DNA of 56,994 bases from an uncultured Clostridia bacterium (GCA_948502395.1 CAOPES010000011.1:1-56994), one strand, 5' to 3'. Counted from the first letter of the stretch, positions 19,283 through 28,804 are shown. Program-made: numbers and translations. Notes: generated from the sequence alone by a model not told the origin.

Positions 19283-20728
19283 ATGGATTTAATAGTAAAA
19301 GCAAAAAATATAGATTTAGAATATAATGGAAGACAAATTTTAAATATTGATAATTTAGAAATATATAACTATGATAAAATCGGAATAGTAGGAAAAAATG
19401 GTAGTGGCAAAACAACATTATTAAAAGTCTTATTAGGACAAATAGAATTAAAAACAGCAGAGATTAAAACTTATGGAAAAATATCATATATTCCACAATT
19501 AGAGCAAATAGATATAACCAACATAGAAGATAAATCTATATTAGGTAAATTAAATGTTCATAATGTAGAAGGTAATAATCTATCAGGAGGAGAAGAAACA
19601 AAATTAAAAATAGCAAAAGCATTATCAGAAAATAGTGATGGCATATTTGCAGATGAACCTACTTGTAATTTAGATAAAGACAGTATTGATTATATAACAA
19701 AAACATTAAAATATTATTCTGGAAGTGTAGTAGTAATCAGCCACGATAGATATTTTTTAGATGAAGTTGTAAATAAGATATGGGAAATTGAAAATGGCAA
19801 AATTACAGAATATTGGGGGAATTATACAGATTATATAGAACAAAAAGAACAAGAAAAGCAAACCCACTTAAAAAAATATGAACAATATATAAATGAAAAG
19901 CAAAGGCTAGAAAAAATAATTACTGAAAAACAAAAGCAAGCACAAAAAGTTGGAAAAAGTAAAAATCAAAAAAGTACAGAAAATGGTGGAAGATTAGCAC
20001 ATCAAAAATCAACAGGGAGTAAAGAAAAAGCACTTCATAAATCAGCAAAAGCAGTAGAAAAAAGAATAGAAGAGCTAGAAGAAATAAGTAAACCAATAAA
20101 AGAAAGGCAAATACATTTTAGAATTAGTGGTTCGCTTGAGATATATAATCCTGTTCCAATTATAAGTGATAATCTAAATAAAAAAATTGGTAATAAAATA
20201 ATATTTGAAGATGCAAAATTTAAAATACCACTTGGCAAAAAAGTAGCAATTACTGGAGCAAATGGAACTGGAAAAACCACATTAATAAAAATGATTTTAA
20301 ATAAAGAAACTGGAATAGAAATATCTCCCAAAGTACAAATTGGTTATTTTGCACAAAATGGATATAAGTTTGAAAAAGAAAAAAATGTTTTAGAGTTTTT
20401 AAAAGAAGAATCAGATTATCAGGTGTCAGAAATAAGAAGTATGATAGCAATGTTAGGATTAAACCAAAATGTAATTACTAGAAAAATGAAAACATTAAGT
20501 GGTGGAGAAATTGTAAAAATATTATTATGTAAAATGTTGCTTGGAAGATATAATGTACTAATTATGGATGAACCTAATAATTATTTAGATATACCAAGTA
20601 TAGAAGCATTAGAAAGCCTTATGAAACAATATAAAGGTACAATAATATTTATATCACATGATAAACGATTAGTACAAAATGTAGCAGATATTGTATATGA
20701 AATTAAAGATAATAAAATAATGGAATAA
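19283..20728 (+). CDS. ABC-F ATPase, probable antibiotic resistance (ribosome protection) factor
   Basis: 481 residues, ATG with SD AAAGGAG. Two ABC cassettes without membrane segments. First: GKNGSGKTT, LSGGEETK, IFADEPTCNLD and VVVISHDRYFLDEV. Second: GANGTGKTT, LSGGEIVK, LIMDEPNNYLD and IFISHDKRLV. A charged Lys/Glu/Gln-rich interdomain linker contains the ribosome-probing region. Size and motifs fit the Vga/Lsa/CplR-like ARE group, which displaces lincosamide, streptogramin A or pleuromutilin drugs from the ribosome. Its leader supports inducible resistance. Substrate cannot be read from the sequence. Confidence 0.85.
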   Translation: MDLIVKAKNIDLEYNGRQILNIDNLEIYNYDKIGIVGKNGSGKTTLLKVLLGQIELKTAEIKTYGKISYIPQLEQIDITNIEDKSILGKLNVHNVEGNNLSGGEETKLKIAKALSENSDGIFADEPTCNLDKDSIDYITKTLKYYSGSVVVISHDRYFLDEVVNKIWEIENGKITEYWGNYTDYIEQKEQEKQTHLKKYEQYINEKQRLEKIITEKQKQAQKVGKSKNQKSTENGGRLAHQKSTGSKEKALHKSAKAVEKRIEELEEISKPIKERQIHFRISGSLEIYNPVPIISDNLNKKIGNKIIFEDAKFKIPLGKKVAITGANGTGKTTLIKMILNKETGIEISPKVQIGYFAQNGYKFEKEKNVLEFLKEESDYQVSEIRSMIAMLGLNQNVITRKMKTLSGGEIVKILLCKMLLGRYNVLIMDEPNNYLDIPSIEALESLMKQYKGTIIFISHDKRLVQNVADIVYEIKDNKIME

Positions 20729-20735
20729 CATAACA

Positions 20736-21175
20736 ATAAATTACAATTTATGAAGGAGAAATAAAATGAGATTAAGAGCAATAAATATATATTCTGCTTT
20801 TTTGGGAGATTTAGAAAAAACAAAGGAACGAACAGCATTGATACGAAAAGAATCAGATTTTTTATATCTTGAATATTACAATGTGGTTAGATTTTGTAAT
20901 AACGAATTTATAAAACAATTAAATGTCAGTTGTGATGAAAATGCAAAAGAGATTGAAGTAAGGGAGCGAAATTCCGATGGTTATTCAGTAATTACAATGC
21001 CTTTTGATTTTTCTTCATATCAAACTTTATCACTAGAAGAAAAAAATGCTTTCTGGGTAGAAGAAATTATAAAGGTATTTAATTTTGTATTGCCTCTAAT
21101 GAAATGTGAATCAGATAAAAAAATAATTGATTTTATAGATTATCTAAAAGAAAAATATATCAAAAGATAAATTAC
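20736..21175 (+). repeat. 440-bp duplication, copy 1 (identical to 38772-39211)
   Basis: By eye the two segments are identical from ATAAATTAC through the following AAATTAC, with mismatches immediately outside. Each carries one complete gene between two boundary motifs. The copies are 18,036 bp apart in the same orientation. Confidence 0.9.
20766..21170 (+). CDS. Hypothetical cassette protein (134 aa), copy 1
   Basis: ATG with SD GAAGGAG. Soluble protein with no signal peptide, mixing helices and strands (MRLRAINIYSAFLGDLEKTK...). The size, acidity and cassette setting resemble immunity or contact-inhibition proteins, but no family is recognised. An identical gene is at 38802, which implies recent copying between the two cargo blocks. 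Confidence 0.7.
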   Translation: MRLRAINIYSAFLGDLEKTKERTALIRKESDFLYLEYYNVVRFCNNEFIKQLNVSCDENAKEIEVRERNSDGYSVITMPFDFSSYQTLSLEEKNAFWVEEIIKVFNFVLPLMKCESDKKIIDFIDYLKEKYIKR

Positions 21176-21194
21176 GATATATAGTGATAATTAG

Positions 21195-21224
21195 TTGACA
21201 TTTTTTTCTAGGATATGATAGCAT
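21195..21224 (+). promoter_or_regulatory. Promoter for the 65-aa ORF
   Basis: Consensus -35 TTGACA at 21195-21200, an 18-nt spacer and TAGCAT. It lies right after the boundary motif AAATTACGATATATAG. Confidence 0.5.
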
Positions 21225-21258
21225 ATTAAATATGAAAATACCAAAAGGAGGACATTGA

Positions 21259-21456
21259 ATGGAAGAAAATCTTACTATAAATTCAGAGGAAGCTGATAAA
21301 GTAATTGAGAAATTAGTGAAACAAACACAGCCAACAGAATTAGGAATTTTTATTAGTTTATTATCACATAGATATATGCAGGAAGTAGGAATAACTAAAG
21401 AACAATTTATGACATCTTTATCTAATAGCATTGATAAAATTGAAAAAGGCGAGTAA
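21259..21456 (+). CDS. Small hypothetical protein (65 aa)
   Basis: ATG with SD AAAGGAGG. Acidic helical product (MEENLTINSEEADKVIEKLV...). It lies between cargo I and the primase-like gene and has its own promoter and terminator. No family recognised; it could be a small ICE core protein that was next to the helicase before cargo I was inserted. Confidence 0.6.
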   Translation: MEENLTINSEEADKVIEKLVKQTQPTELGIFISLLSHRYMQEVGITKEQFMTSLSNSIDKIEKGE

Positions 21457-21486
21457 AAAGCAAATACAAAAAATAATAAGCAATTT

Positions 21487-21519
21487 GAGAGATATTAAGA
21501 AATTAGTATCTCTTTTTTT
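21487..21519 (+). terminator. Intrinsic terminator
   Basis: GAGAGATA / TATCTCT stem followed by a seven-T tract. Confidence 0.85.
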
Positions 21520-21531
21520 GTTGGAAAGGTA

Positions 21532-22515
21532 GTGAAAAATATGCCTTATATACCACCAGAAATAGTAAAAAAAGCAGAAGAAATGGACTTATTAACTTAC
21601 TTGCAAAACTATGAGCCAGATGAGTTAGTGAAGATAGGAAACGGAACATATACCACAAAAACACACGATAGTATGAGAATAAGTAATGGATTATGGAATT
21701 GGTTTTCAGAGGGTATAGGTGGAAAAAATGCTGTTTCTTATCTAATGAAAGTAAAAAAATATTCCTTTTTAGAAGCTATACAAACAATTATAGGCAATAT
21801 AAATGTTAAGCAGCCTGTAATTTATAAAGAAGAAAAACAAGAAAACATTGTGTTAGTTTTACCAACAAAATCAAATAATTGTGATCGTGCAAAAAGATAT
21901 TTAATGAGTAGGGGAATTGCCCCAGAGATAATAAAAGAGTGCATAGAAAACGATTTGATTTATGAAAGTGAGCCTAATCACAATGTTGTTTTTATAGGTG
22001 TAGATGATGAAAAATGTCCAAAGTATGCTTTTTATAGAGGTACAAACGATACAAGATTTATGGGAGAATCGAAAGGAAGTGATAAAGCATATACCTTTAG
22101 ATTAAAGGCAAAAACAGAAAGCAATAGAGTACATTTATTTGAAAGTGCTATTGATTTATTATCTTATGCAACATTATTAAAAATGAAAAATATAGACTGG
22201 CATAGAGAAAATATGATTTCACTTGCAGGAGTAAATAGCCCATCAAAGACAAGTGAAAATAATAAAATACCAATAGCAATAAAAGAATTTTTAGAGAAGA
22301 ATCCTAACATAAACGAAATACATTTGCATTTAGATAATGATGAAGTTGGAAGAAATGCAAGCATAGCTTTGCAAGAAACACTATCAAAAAGCTATAAAGT
22401 TTTAGATAGACCTGCACCATTAGGAAAGGACTGTAATGATTACTTACGATATATGTTAGGTATAAAAAAGTTGAATAAAACAGCAAAAGAAAAGGTATGC
22501 GAAGTAGCAAGATAA
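21532..22515 (+). CDS. DUF3991/Toprim primase-like protein
   Basis: 327 residues. GTG start at 21532 or ATG at 21541; the SD GGAAAGG is between ideal distances for both. The N-terminal part (YLQNYEPDELVKIGNGTY, WNWFSEGIGGKNAVSYLM) matches the DUF3991 domain. The C-terminal Toprim-like part has HLFESAIDLLSYATLL (catalytic Glu) and EIHLHLDNDEVGRNASIAL (DxD). These proteins accompany relaxases in CTn elements and probably prime complementary-strand synthesis after transfer. Confidence 0.78.
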   Translation: MKNMPYIPPEIVKKAEEMDLLTYLQNYEPDELVKIGNGTYTTKTHDSMRISNGLWNWFSEGIGGKNAVSYLMKVKKYSFLEAIQTIIGNINVKQPVIYKEEKQENIVLVLPTKSNNCDRAKRYLMSRGIAPEIIKECIENDLIYESEPNHNVVFIGVDDEKCPKYAFYRGTNDTRFMGESKGSDKAYTFRLKAKTESNRVHLFESAIDLLSYATLLKMKNIDWHRENMISLAGVNSPSKTSENNKIPIAIKEFLEKNPNINEIHLHLDNDEVGRNASIALQETLSKSYKVLDRPAPLGKDCNDYLRYMLGIKKLNKTAKEKVCEVAR

Positions 22516-22539
22516 AACAAAAATGGAGGAAAATAAATT

Positions 22540-22926
22540 ATGAATCAATATAAAATTGAAATGAAAGAAATATTTAGAAAAGAAATTTTAGTATGTGCAG
22601 AAAGTGAAAAAGAAGCAACAGACATTGTAGAAAAGGCATATTTAAGAACAAATATGTTAGACCATTCTTATAAGGATTTAGCAGCAGTTGAAACAAAAGT
22701 TATTGGAAAAAGAGAAGAAAATAACTACGGCGAAATGGAAGAGGAAAACATTATTGATAAAGAAAGTAGAGAAAATATTAAAGGAACTATTGACCAAATG
22801 TATGAAAATCTTAAAGAAATGGATAATGCTTTGGTAGAAGATGACATTGTATATATTGATATGTTAATTGAAAATTTGGAAGATAATATTGAAGATTTAA
22901 AAGAAGTTGTAAGAGAAATTGAATAA
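22540..22926 (+). CDS. DpnD/PcfM-like protein
   Basis: 128 residues, ATG with SD TGGAGGA. The first 45 residues (YKIEMKEIFRKEILVCAESEKEATDIVEKAY) match the DpnD/PcfM-type beta-alpha unit found near relaxases. The second half is an acidic coiled-coil-like helix (DQMYENLKEMDNALVEDD...). Its exact role is unknown; the place before oriT suggests a transfer accessory function. Confidence 0.65.
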   Translation: MNQYKIEMKEIFRKEILVCAESEKEATDIVEKAYLRTNMLDHSYKDLAAVETKVIGKREENNYGEMEEENIIDKESRENIKGTIDQMYENLKEMDNALVEDDIVYIDMLIENLEDNIEDLKEVVREIE

Positions 22927-23023
22927 ATTTTGAACAAAAATCAGCTTAAAAAATAGAAAAAATACAACAAAAAAATATATAGTTTTATTTTAGCCTATTT
23001 TAGAAATGTAAAAATGATGTCCT

Positions 23024-23095
23024 AGCAAGCACTGAATTTGTACTCCCGCACAAATTCAAAATGTGGGGAAACCCCAAACCCCATAAAAAATGATT
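23024..23095 (+). other. Origin of transfer (oriT)
   Basis: A 190-bp non-coding stretch directly upstream of the mobC-like and relaxase genes. It contains the inverted repeat GAATTTGT (23034-23041) / ACAAATTC (23050-23057) around ACTCCCGC, then GTGGGGAAACCCCAAACCCC, which can form a second hairpin. Position and structure are those of MOBP-type oriT sites. An inverted partial copy lies at 4659-4678. Confidence 0.75.
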
Positions 23096-23120
23096 TTAGA
23101 AAGAGGTGTATAATTTTTAT

Positions 23121-23444
23121 TTGAGAACAAGAGATATAAAAAAACAAGTATGGCTAAATGAAGATGAACTAAAAGCACTAAAACAAAATTCGAAGAGAGC
23201 AGGATTAAATGAAAGTGCGTATATAAGAAATCTTATTATGGGATACAAACCAAAAGAGCAACCAACAGAAAATATGTATGAAATAATAAAACAATTAAAA
23301 CTTGTTGGAATAAACTTAAATCAAATTGCAAGGAAAGCAAATGCTTTAGATATAGTTGATGCACCATTTTATAAAAAGGTTTATGAAAAATGGAATAAGC
23401 TAGCACAAGATATAAAAAAAGAATTTCTTGATATGGAAAAATAG
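23121..23444 (+). CDS. MobC-like relaxosome accessory protein
   Basis: TTG start giving MRTRDIKKQVWLNEDELKAL; an upstream GTG (23106) lies within the SD AGAGGTG. Residues about 8-45 form a ribbon-helix-helix-like unit with SAYIRNLI. The MobC pattern QLKLVGINLNQIARKAN follows. 107 residues. It probably binds oriT and helps the relaxase nick DNA. It ends one base before the relaxase ATG, so the two are translationally coupled. Confidence 0.82.
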   Translation: MRTRDIKKQVWLNEDELKALKQNSKRAGLNESAYIRNLIMGYKPKEQPTENMYEIIKQLKLVGINLNQIARKANALDIVDAPFYKKVYEKWNKLAQDIKKEFLDMEK

Positions 23445-23445
23445 A

Positions 23446-24801
23446 ATGGCTACAACAAAAATAAAAGCAATAAAGAAAAGACTTGACCATGTAATTGATT
23501 ATACAACTAATCCAAGCAAAACAAGTAAGGAAGCATATAGTGAACTTCATAATGTTATTGAATATGCAAAGGCATCATATAAAACAGAAGAACAATTATA
23601 TGTTACAGCAATAAATTGTGATAAAGATTCTATACATGAAGATATGTTGAGAACAAAAAGAAGATATAGTAAAACAAATGGAATTTTAGGTTTTCATGCT
23701 TTTCAGTCTTTTGCAAAAGGCGAAGTAACTCCAGAAATTGCACACGAAATTGGTGTAAAATTGGCAAATGAATTATGGGGAGATAGATTTGAAGTTGTTG
23801 TAACAACACATTTGAATACAGAACATATACACAATCACTTCTGTTTGAATTCTGTTTCATTTAAAGATGGAAAAAAATATTATGATGATCATAGAACTTA
23901 TGCTCTAATGAGAGAAACATCAGATAGACTTTGTGAAGAATATAAATTGAGTGTAATAGAAGAAAAGAAGTGTCCAAAAAGTAAAATAGATTACAGAAAT
24001 TTTTATAAATCAGAAGTAAATAAATCTAATCATCATACTATTGCAAAAGAAGATATTGACTATGCAATAGGACAAGCATATTCATATAAAGACTTTTTAT
24101 CTATATTAAATAAAATGAATTACACAGTAGAAAATCGTTATGGAAAATTAAGTGTTAGAAAAAAGCCATACAAAAAGAATATAAGAATAGAAAGAGCCTT
24201 TGGAGATGACTACAAAATTGAAAATATTGAAAAAAGAATTTATGAAACACAAGCAATTAGAGAGCCATTTCCAGAAGCAAGAGCAAAACCTAAAAGATAT
24301 AGAATGGTAAAAAAGCAAAATCTAAAAACTAGAAAAAAGGCTAAAGGAATAAAAGCATTATATTTGCATTATTGCTTTTTATTAAAAGTGTATCCCAAAA
24401 ATAAGAAGATGAAAAAACAATATTCAAAAGAAATGAGAGAAGAAATAAAAAAGATGGATAAAATTTCAAAAGAAGCAAAGCTCTTGTGTAGAAAAAATAT
24501 TCAATCTGCTCAAGAGCTTTCAGCATATAAAAAATCACTTATACTTGATAGAAAAGAAAATAAGGCAAAGGTAGAGAGCTTATGGAAGAAAAATAGGAAA
24601 GCAGCTAATGAAAGTGATAAACAGAAAAATTATGAAGAAATAAAAATGCTTCAGAGTGAAATAAAAAAACTAAACCAAGAAATTGAGTTAATAGAAGGTA
24701 TTGAAACAAGAACACCAAAGATAAAAGAGATTATTGATGAAGTAGAAAATAGAAATCAAGATAAAGAAAAGGAGAAAGAAAATAGTGAGTATATCAAGTG
24801 A
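23446..24801 (+). CDS. Relaxase (MobA/VirD2 family, MOBP)
   Basis: 451 residues. N-terminal relaxase domain with DYTTNPSKT (likely catalytic Tyr region) and the metal-binding motif NTEHIHNHFCLNSV. After about residue 170 come DNA-binding and Lys-rich coiled-coil regions. It nicks oriT, stays on the 5' end and pilots the strand to VirD4. The ATG follows the MobC stop by one base. The end overlaps the PcfB gene by 17 nt. Confidence 0.9.
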   Translation: MATTKIKAIKKRLDHVIDYTTNPSKTSKEAYSELHNVIEYAKASYKTEEQLYVTAINCDKDSIHEDMLRTKRRYSKTNGILGFHAFQSFAKGEVTPEIAHEIGVKLANELWGDRFEVVVTTHLNTEHIHNHFCLNSVSFKDGKKYYDDHRTYALMRETSDRLCEEYKLSVIEEKKCPKSKIDYRNFYKSEVNKSNHHTIAKEDIDYAIGQAYSYKDFLSILNKMNYTVENRYGKLSVRKKPYKKNIRIERAFGDDYKIENIEKRIYETQAIREPFPEARAKPKRYRMVKKQNLKTRKKAKGIKALYLHYCFLLKVYPKNKKMKKQYSKEMREEIKKMDKISKEAKLLCRKNIQSAQELSAYKKSLILDRKENKAKVESLWKKNRKAANESDKQKNYEEIKMLQSEIKKLNQEIELIEGIETRTPKIKEIIDEVENRNQDKEKEKENSEYIK

Positions 24802-25576
24802 TTCGGCAGAACAAACTGTTAAATTGCTATTAGATGGAACAGTAGTAGTAGCAAAAATAAGTGGACTAGCTGTAAAAAATATTGCTGTAGCATTATATAC
24901 TATATCACAAGACCAAAAGCAGACAAAAGGCAAGACTAGACTAAATAATATGATAAAAAGTGATAACGAATTAAAAATCTTTTCTATTAAAAAAGAAGAT
25001 ATGAAAACTTTTTGCCATGAAGCTAGAAGCTATGGAATATTATATTGTGCTTTGGTAAATAGAAAAAACAAAAATATTGATGGTATGGTAGATATAATGG
25101 TAAGAGCAAAAGATGCACCACAAGTAAATAGAATTGTAGAAAGATATAATTTATGCACTTATGATAAGGCATCAATTCAAACAGAAATTGAAAATGAGAA
25201 AGTTACTAATAAAAATGAAAAAGACTTGTCAGATAATGCACCAGATATAGGAGAGGAAAGAACAGAAGTAAACGAAGCTATGGTAGATGATATTTTTTCT
25301 AAACCAAAGGAAAATGAAAATCAAAACCCCGAAGTAGCAAAAACGGAAAAAAACCCTCCGTCAGAGCCTTCCTTGAAGAGCAAAAACAATTCCGAGGGGG
25401 TTACTAAACCTGCACAAAAAGAATCTGTTAAGAAAAAGTTAAAAGAAGCAGAAGCAGAGTTAAAGGTTGAAACGGAATTGAAGAAAGCTCAAAAATCTAA
25501 AGAAAGTATTATGGTAGAAATGCCACAAGTACAGACACCAAAATTAGAAATAGCAAATAAGGAAAGAGGTAAATGA
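24785..25576 (+). CDS. PcfB/DUF3801 transfer protein
   Basis: GTG start, SD AAAGGAG inside the relaxase end. Residues 1-125 match the DUF3801 pattern: KISGLAVKNIAVALYTISQDQKQ..KGKTRLNNM, ELKIFSIKKEDMKTF, YGILYCALV and DIMVRAKDAPQVNRIVERY. The rest is a disordered Lys/Glu/Pro-rich tail. The PcfB protein of pCF10 links the relaxase complex to the coupling protein; the same role is likely here. 263 residues. Confidence 0.8.
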   Translation: MSISSDSAEQTVKLLLDGTVVVAKISGLAVKNIAVALYTISQDQKQTKGKTRLNNMIKSDNELKIFSIKKEDMKTFCHEARSYGILYCALVNRKNKNIDGMVDIMVRAKDAPQVNRIVERYNLCTYDKASIQTEIENEKVTNKNEKDLSDNAPDIGEERTEVNEAMVDDIFSKPKENENQNPEVAKTEKNPPSEPSLKSKNNSEGVTKPAQKESVKKKLKEAEAELKVETELKKAQKSKESIMVEMPQVQTPKLEIANKERGK

Positions 25577-26457
25577 ACATGGGAGAATTAGACCAAGTAT
25601 TTGATAATTATAGCAGAAAAAATAGGCAATATAATAAAGAAGAATGGATTGAATATAAAAAACAAGAAAAACAAGAAGTATATGCACTAATTGATACAAC
25701 AGCAGAAAAGATCGTACAAGATGGGCAAGAATTTAAGAAATATTTAGATACTCAAAGTAAGTTTGAGCAATATTCAGTAGGAAATAGTTTACTAATAACA
25801 GCACAAATGCCAGAAGCAACAGTTTTAAGAGATTATGATAGTTGGACAAATGTAGGTGGCTTTCCAAAGAAAAATCGTAAAAATGATATAAAAATATTAG
25901 AGCCAGCAGATTCTTATATGAGAGAAGATGGCACAAAGGCAACAAATTATAATGTAAAATACTTAACTGATATATCACAAGTTAGTATAAGAAAGAAACC
26001 AAATCCTATAATGAGATATGATAATAAATTATTATTAAGAGTATTTTTAAATAGTAGCCAAGCAAAGGTAGAAGTAGTAAATGAAATACCAAATACAGAT
26101 AGAAGTGCATTGTATGATTCAGAAAAAGATGTATTATATATTGCAAGAGGTGCAGAAGCACCACAAATTTTCCATGAAGTAACACAAGAACTTGCAAAAC
26201 AAGAAATAGGAGAAAATACAGAATTAGATACTTTCAAAGCTAATTGTGTATCTTATATGGTTTGCAAAAAATATGGCATAGATGTTTCAAATTATAATGT
26301 AACTGATATTCCTTATGAACTAAAGGAGTTATCAGCAAAGGAAATAAGAGAAGAACTAGAGCCAATTCATGATGCAATGGAAAACATAAGTGGAAGAACA
26401 AGTCATTGTATAGAACTACTTGCAAAACAAAGTAGAGAAAAAGAACAAGCAAGATAG
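25573..26457 (+). CDS. ArdC-like / zinc-peptidase-like protein
   Basis: 294 residues, overlapping the previous stop by 4 nt (ATGA). The N-terminal half (KYLDTQSKFEQYSVGNSLLI..QMPEATVLRDYDSW..GGFPKK) is the ArdC-like single-strand DNA binding domain. The second half is like an ImmA/IrrE-type metallopeptidase, but the metal motif is IFHEVTQELAK rather than HExxH, so it may be inactive. Such proteins shield incoming DNA from restriction. Confidence 0.7.
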   Translation: MNMGELDQVFDNYSRKNRQYNKEEWIEYKKQEKQEVYALIDTTAEKIVQDGQEFKKYLDTQSKFEQYSVGNSLLITAQMPEATVLRDYDSWTNVGGFPKKNRKNDIKILEPADSYMREDGTKATNYNVKYLTDISQVSIRKKPNPIMRYDNKLLLRVFLNSSQAKVEVVNEIPNTDRSALYDSEKDVLYIARGAEAPQIFHEVTQELAKQEIGENTELDTFKANCVSYMVCKKYGIDVSNYNVTDIPYELKELSAKEIREELEPIHDAMENISGRTSHCIELLAKQSREKEQAR

Positions 26458-26469
26458 GAGAAAAATATA

Positions 26470-26667
26470 TTGGAAGAACAAAGAGTAGTAATATTAAATA
26501 AGTACGAATATGGAATGATAATAAATTCCCTTAACGAACTTCGTACAAAGTTAATAAGAGAAAACAAATCAACAGAATTTGTAAATGAATTATTATTAAG
26601 ACTATTAAATATCCCCATTAGAAAAAGAACAATATTTCAAAGAGAAAGAGTAAGTAACGAGAGATAA
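26470..26667 (+). CDS. Small hypothetical transfer-region protein (65 aa)
   Basis: TTG start 8 nt after an AGGAG SD. Product MEEQRVVILNKYEYGMIINSLNELRTKL..., helical and basic at its end. Found between the ArdC-like gene and VirD4 in a tight operon. No known family assigned. Confidence 0.6.
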   Translation: MEEQRVVILNKYEYGMIINSLNELRTKLIRENKSTEFVNELLLRLLNIPIRKRTIFQRERVSNER

Positions 26668-26686
26668 TGAAAAAACAAATGAGCTT

Positions 26687-28472
26687 TTGTATATATTAGG
26701 TATAATTCCAGTAGTATGGGTAGCTATTCTAATTGCACCATATATAAATAATGGAATCGTAGGAATAATAAATAATTTTTCAAAAATAATGGAAAATCCA
26801 TTTAATTTGATATGGTGTGAGAATAGCATAAAAACTATTCTTATTTTTATATGCTTTTATGTATTAGGAATAAGTATATATGAATCTACAAAAAAGAATT
26901 ATAGAAGAAGAGAAGAACACGGCTCTGCCAAGTGGGGTATAGCAAGTGTACTTAATAAAAAATATAGGCAAAAGCCATTTAATGATAATAAAATATTAAC
27001 GCAAAATGTAGCAATAGGTCTAAATGGAAAACAACATAGAAGAAATCTTAATGTTTTAATTTGTGGTCGGTAGTCGGTGCAGGTAAAACAAGATTCTATC
27101 GGTAAGCCAAATGTAATGCAATGTGGCTCAAGTTCGTATGTAATCCTAGATCCTAAACGGCGAAATTTTGCGAGATACGGGGAATTTATTAGAGAAAAAA
27201 GGGTATGAGGTAAGAGTGCTTGACTTAATCAATATGGAAAAAAGTCATTGCTATAACCCTTTTAAATATTTAAAGACAGATAATGATGTTCAAAGGTTGG
27301 TAACAAACCTTTTCAAAAGCACAACACCTAAACGGAAGTCAGAGCCAAGATCCGTTTTGGGACACGGCAGCTAGTATGTTATTGCTAGCACTTATATTTT
27401 ATCTCAAATATGAAGCTCCAGAAGATGAACAAAACTTTCCAATGGTAATGGAAATGTTAAGAGCAGGAGATGTAAATGAAGAACAAGAAAATCCTATAAG
27501 TGCATTAGATATTCTATTTGATAAATTAGAATATAATAACCCAGAGCATATTGCTCTAAAGTATTATAGAAATTATAGGTCAGGCTCTGCAAAAACATTA
27601 AAATCAATTCAAATTACACTTGCTGCAAGATTAGAAAAATTTAATTTAGAGAGTCTTGCAAACATAGTAAAAATTGACGAGTTAGATTTGCCTAGTTTAG
27701 GTGAAAAAAAGGTGGCATTGTTTGCTCTAATTCCAGACAATGACACGAGTTTTAATTTTCTAGTAAGTATATTATACACACAATTATTTCAACAATTATT
27801 CTATATTGCTGACCATAAGTATGGTGGAAGTTTGCCAATCCATGTCCATTTTGTAATGGATGAGTTCGCAAATGTAAGTCTGCCAGATGATTTTGACAAA
27901 ATTTTAAGTGTCATGAGATCAAGGTCAGTATCAGTATCTATCATTCTCCAAAATTTAGCACAGCTTAAAGCACTATTTGAAAAACAATGGGAAAGTATTG
28001 TACGGAAATTGCGATACTTTTTTGTATTTAGGTGGAAACGAGCAAAGTACCCATAAATATGTTTCAGAACTCCTACGGAAAAGAAACAATAGATTTAGAC
28101 ACACATGGAAAAAGCTCTGGTAGAAGCGGCAATTATTCGACAAATTATCAACTTGCAGGAAGAGAACTTATGACTCCAGATGAAGTGCGTTTACTTGATA
28201 ATAAATATGCACTTCTTTTTATTCGTGGAGAAAGACCAGTTAAAGACCTAAAATATGATATATTAAAACACCCTAATGTAGCTTTGACTACTGATGGCAA
28301 AGGAGAGCCTTATATTCATGGAAAAACAGATAAAGCAACAGCTTCTATTATTGTGCTAGATGAAGATATTGAAGAAAATGAGATAGATACATTTGAAAAA
28401 GAACAATTACTAGAAAATTATGAACTCCTATCAGAAGAAGAATTAGAAGAATTTATTAGGGAGGTATCATAA
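26687..28472 (+). CDS. virD4: VirD4/TraG coupling ATPase with seven CGG +1 sites
   Basis: Two N-terminal membrane helices (about residues 2-25 and 40-60), then GSAKWG and the Walker A. With C skips at 27068, 27075, 27100, 27158, 27333, 28003 and 28076 the product is one 592-residue protein: CGGSGAGKTRFYGKP, ILDPKGE, PFWDTAASMLL, FVMDEFANV (Walker B), YLGGNEQSTHKYVSELLGKETI, all known VirD4 blocks. Without the shifts it breaks into five short ORFs. Three sites fall within 33 nt at Walker A. The start is uncertain: TTG 26687 lacks a good SD and the frame is open back to 26654. It couples the relaxosome to the channel. Confidence 0.87.
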
Positions 28473-28473
28473 A

Positions 28474-28795
28474 TTGAAAAAGAAAAAAACTTTATTAAAA
28501 ATATTAAAAAGGTCTTGCATAATTATTTTGTATATTGTTGCATTATTTGTAGCACAAGCATCTCATGTATTTGCAGCAGATGAGCCATTAACAGTAATAA
28601 ATAATTTGTCAGACTTTATTTTTGGACTTATAAGAGCAGTTGGAATGATTATTTTAGGATTCGGAGTAGTACAAGTTGGTATGTCATTAAAATCACACGA
28701 TCCATCACAGCGAGCTAATGGTTTCATGACATTGGCACGGAGGAGTAGTTATTACTTTCGCAAAGGAAATCCTAAATATTATAACAGGTGGTTAA
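28474..28795 (+). CDS. VirB2/MAFF2-like membrane protein with a CGG +1 site
   Basis: TTG start, SD GGGAGG. Signal-like helix (IIILYIVALFVAQASHVFAA), then two membrane helices. The CGG at 28738 breaks it between MTLA and GGVVITFAKEILNIITGG. With the skip it ends naturally at 28795 (106 residues), the size of VirB2-like/MAFF2 small proteins that follow VirD4 in CTn elements. In the zero frame a basic, non-conserved tail would run to 28866 across the hairpin and SD of the next gene. Confidence 0.75.
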
Positions 28796-28804
28796 AAAGT
28801 AAAA

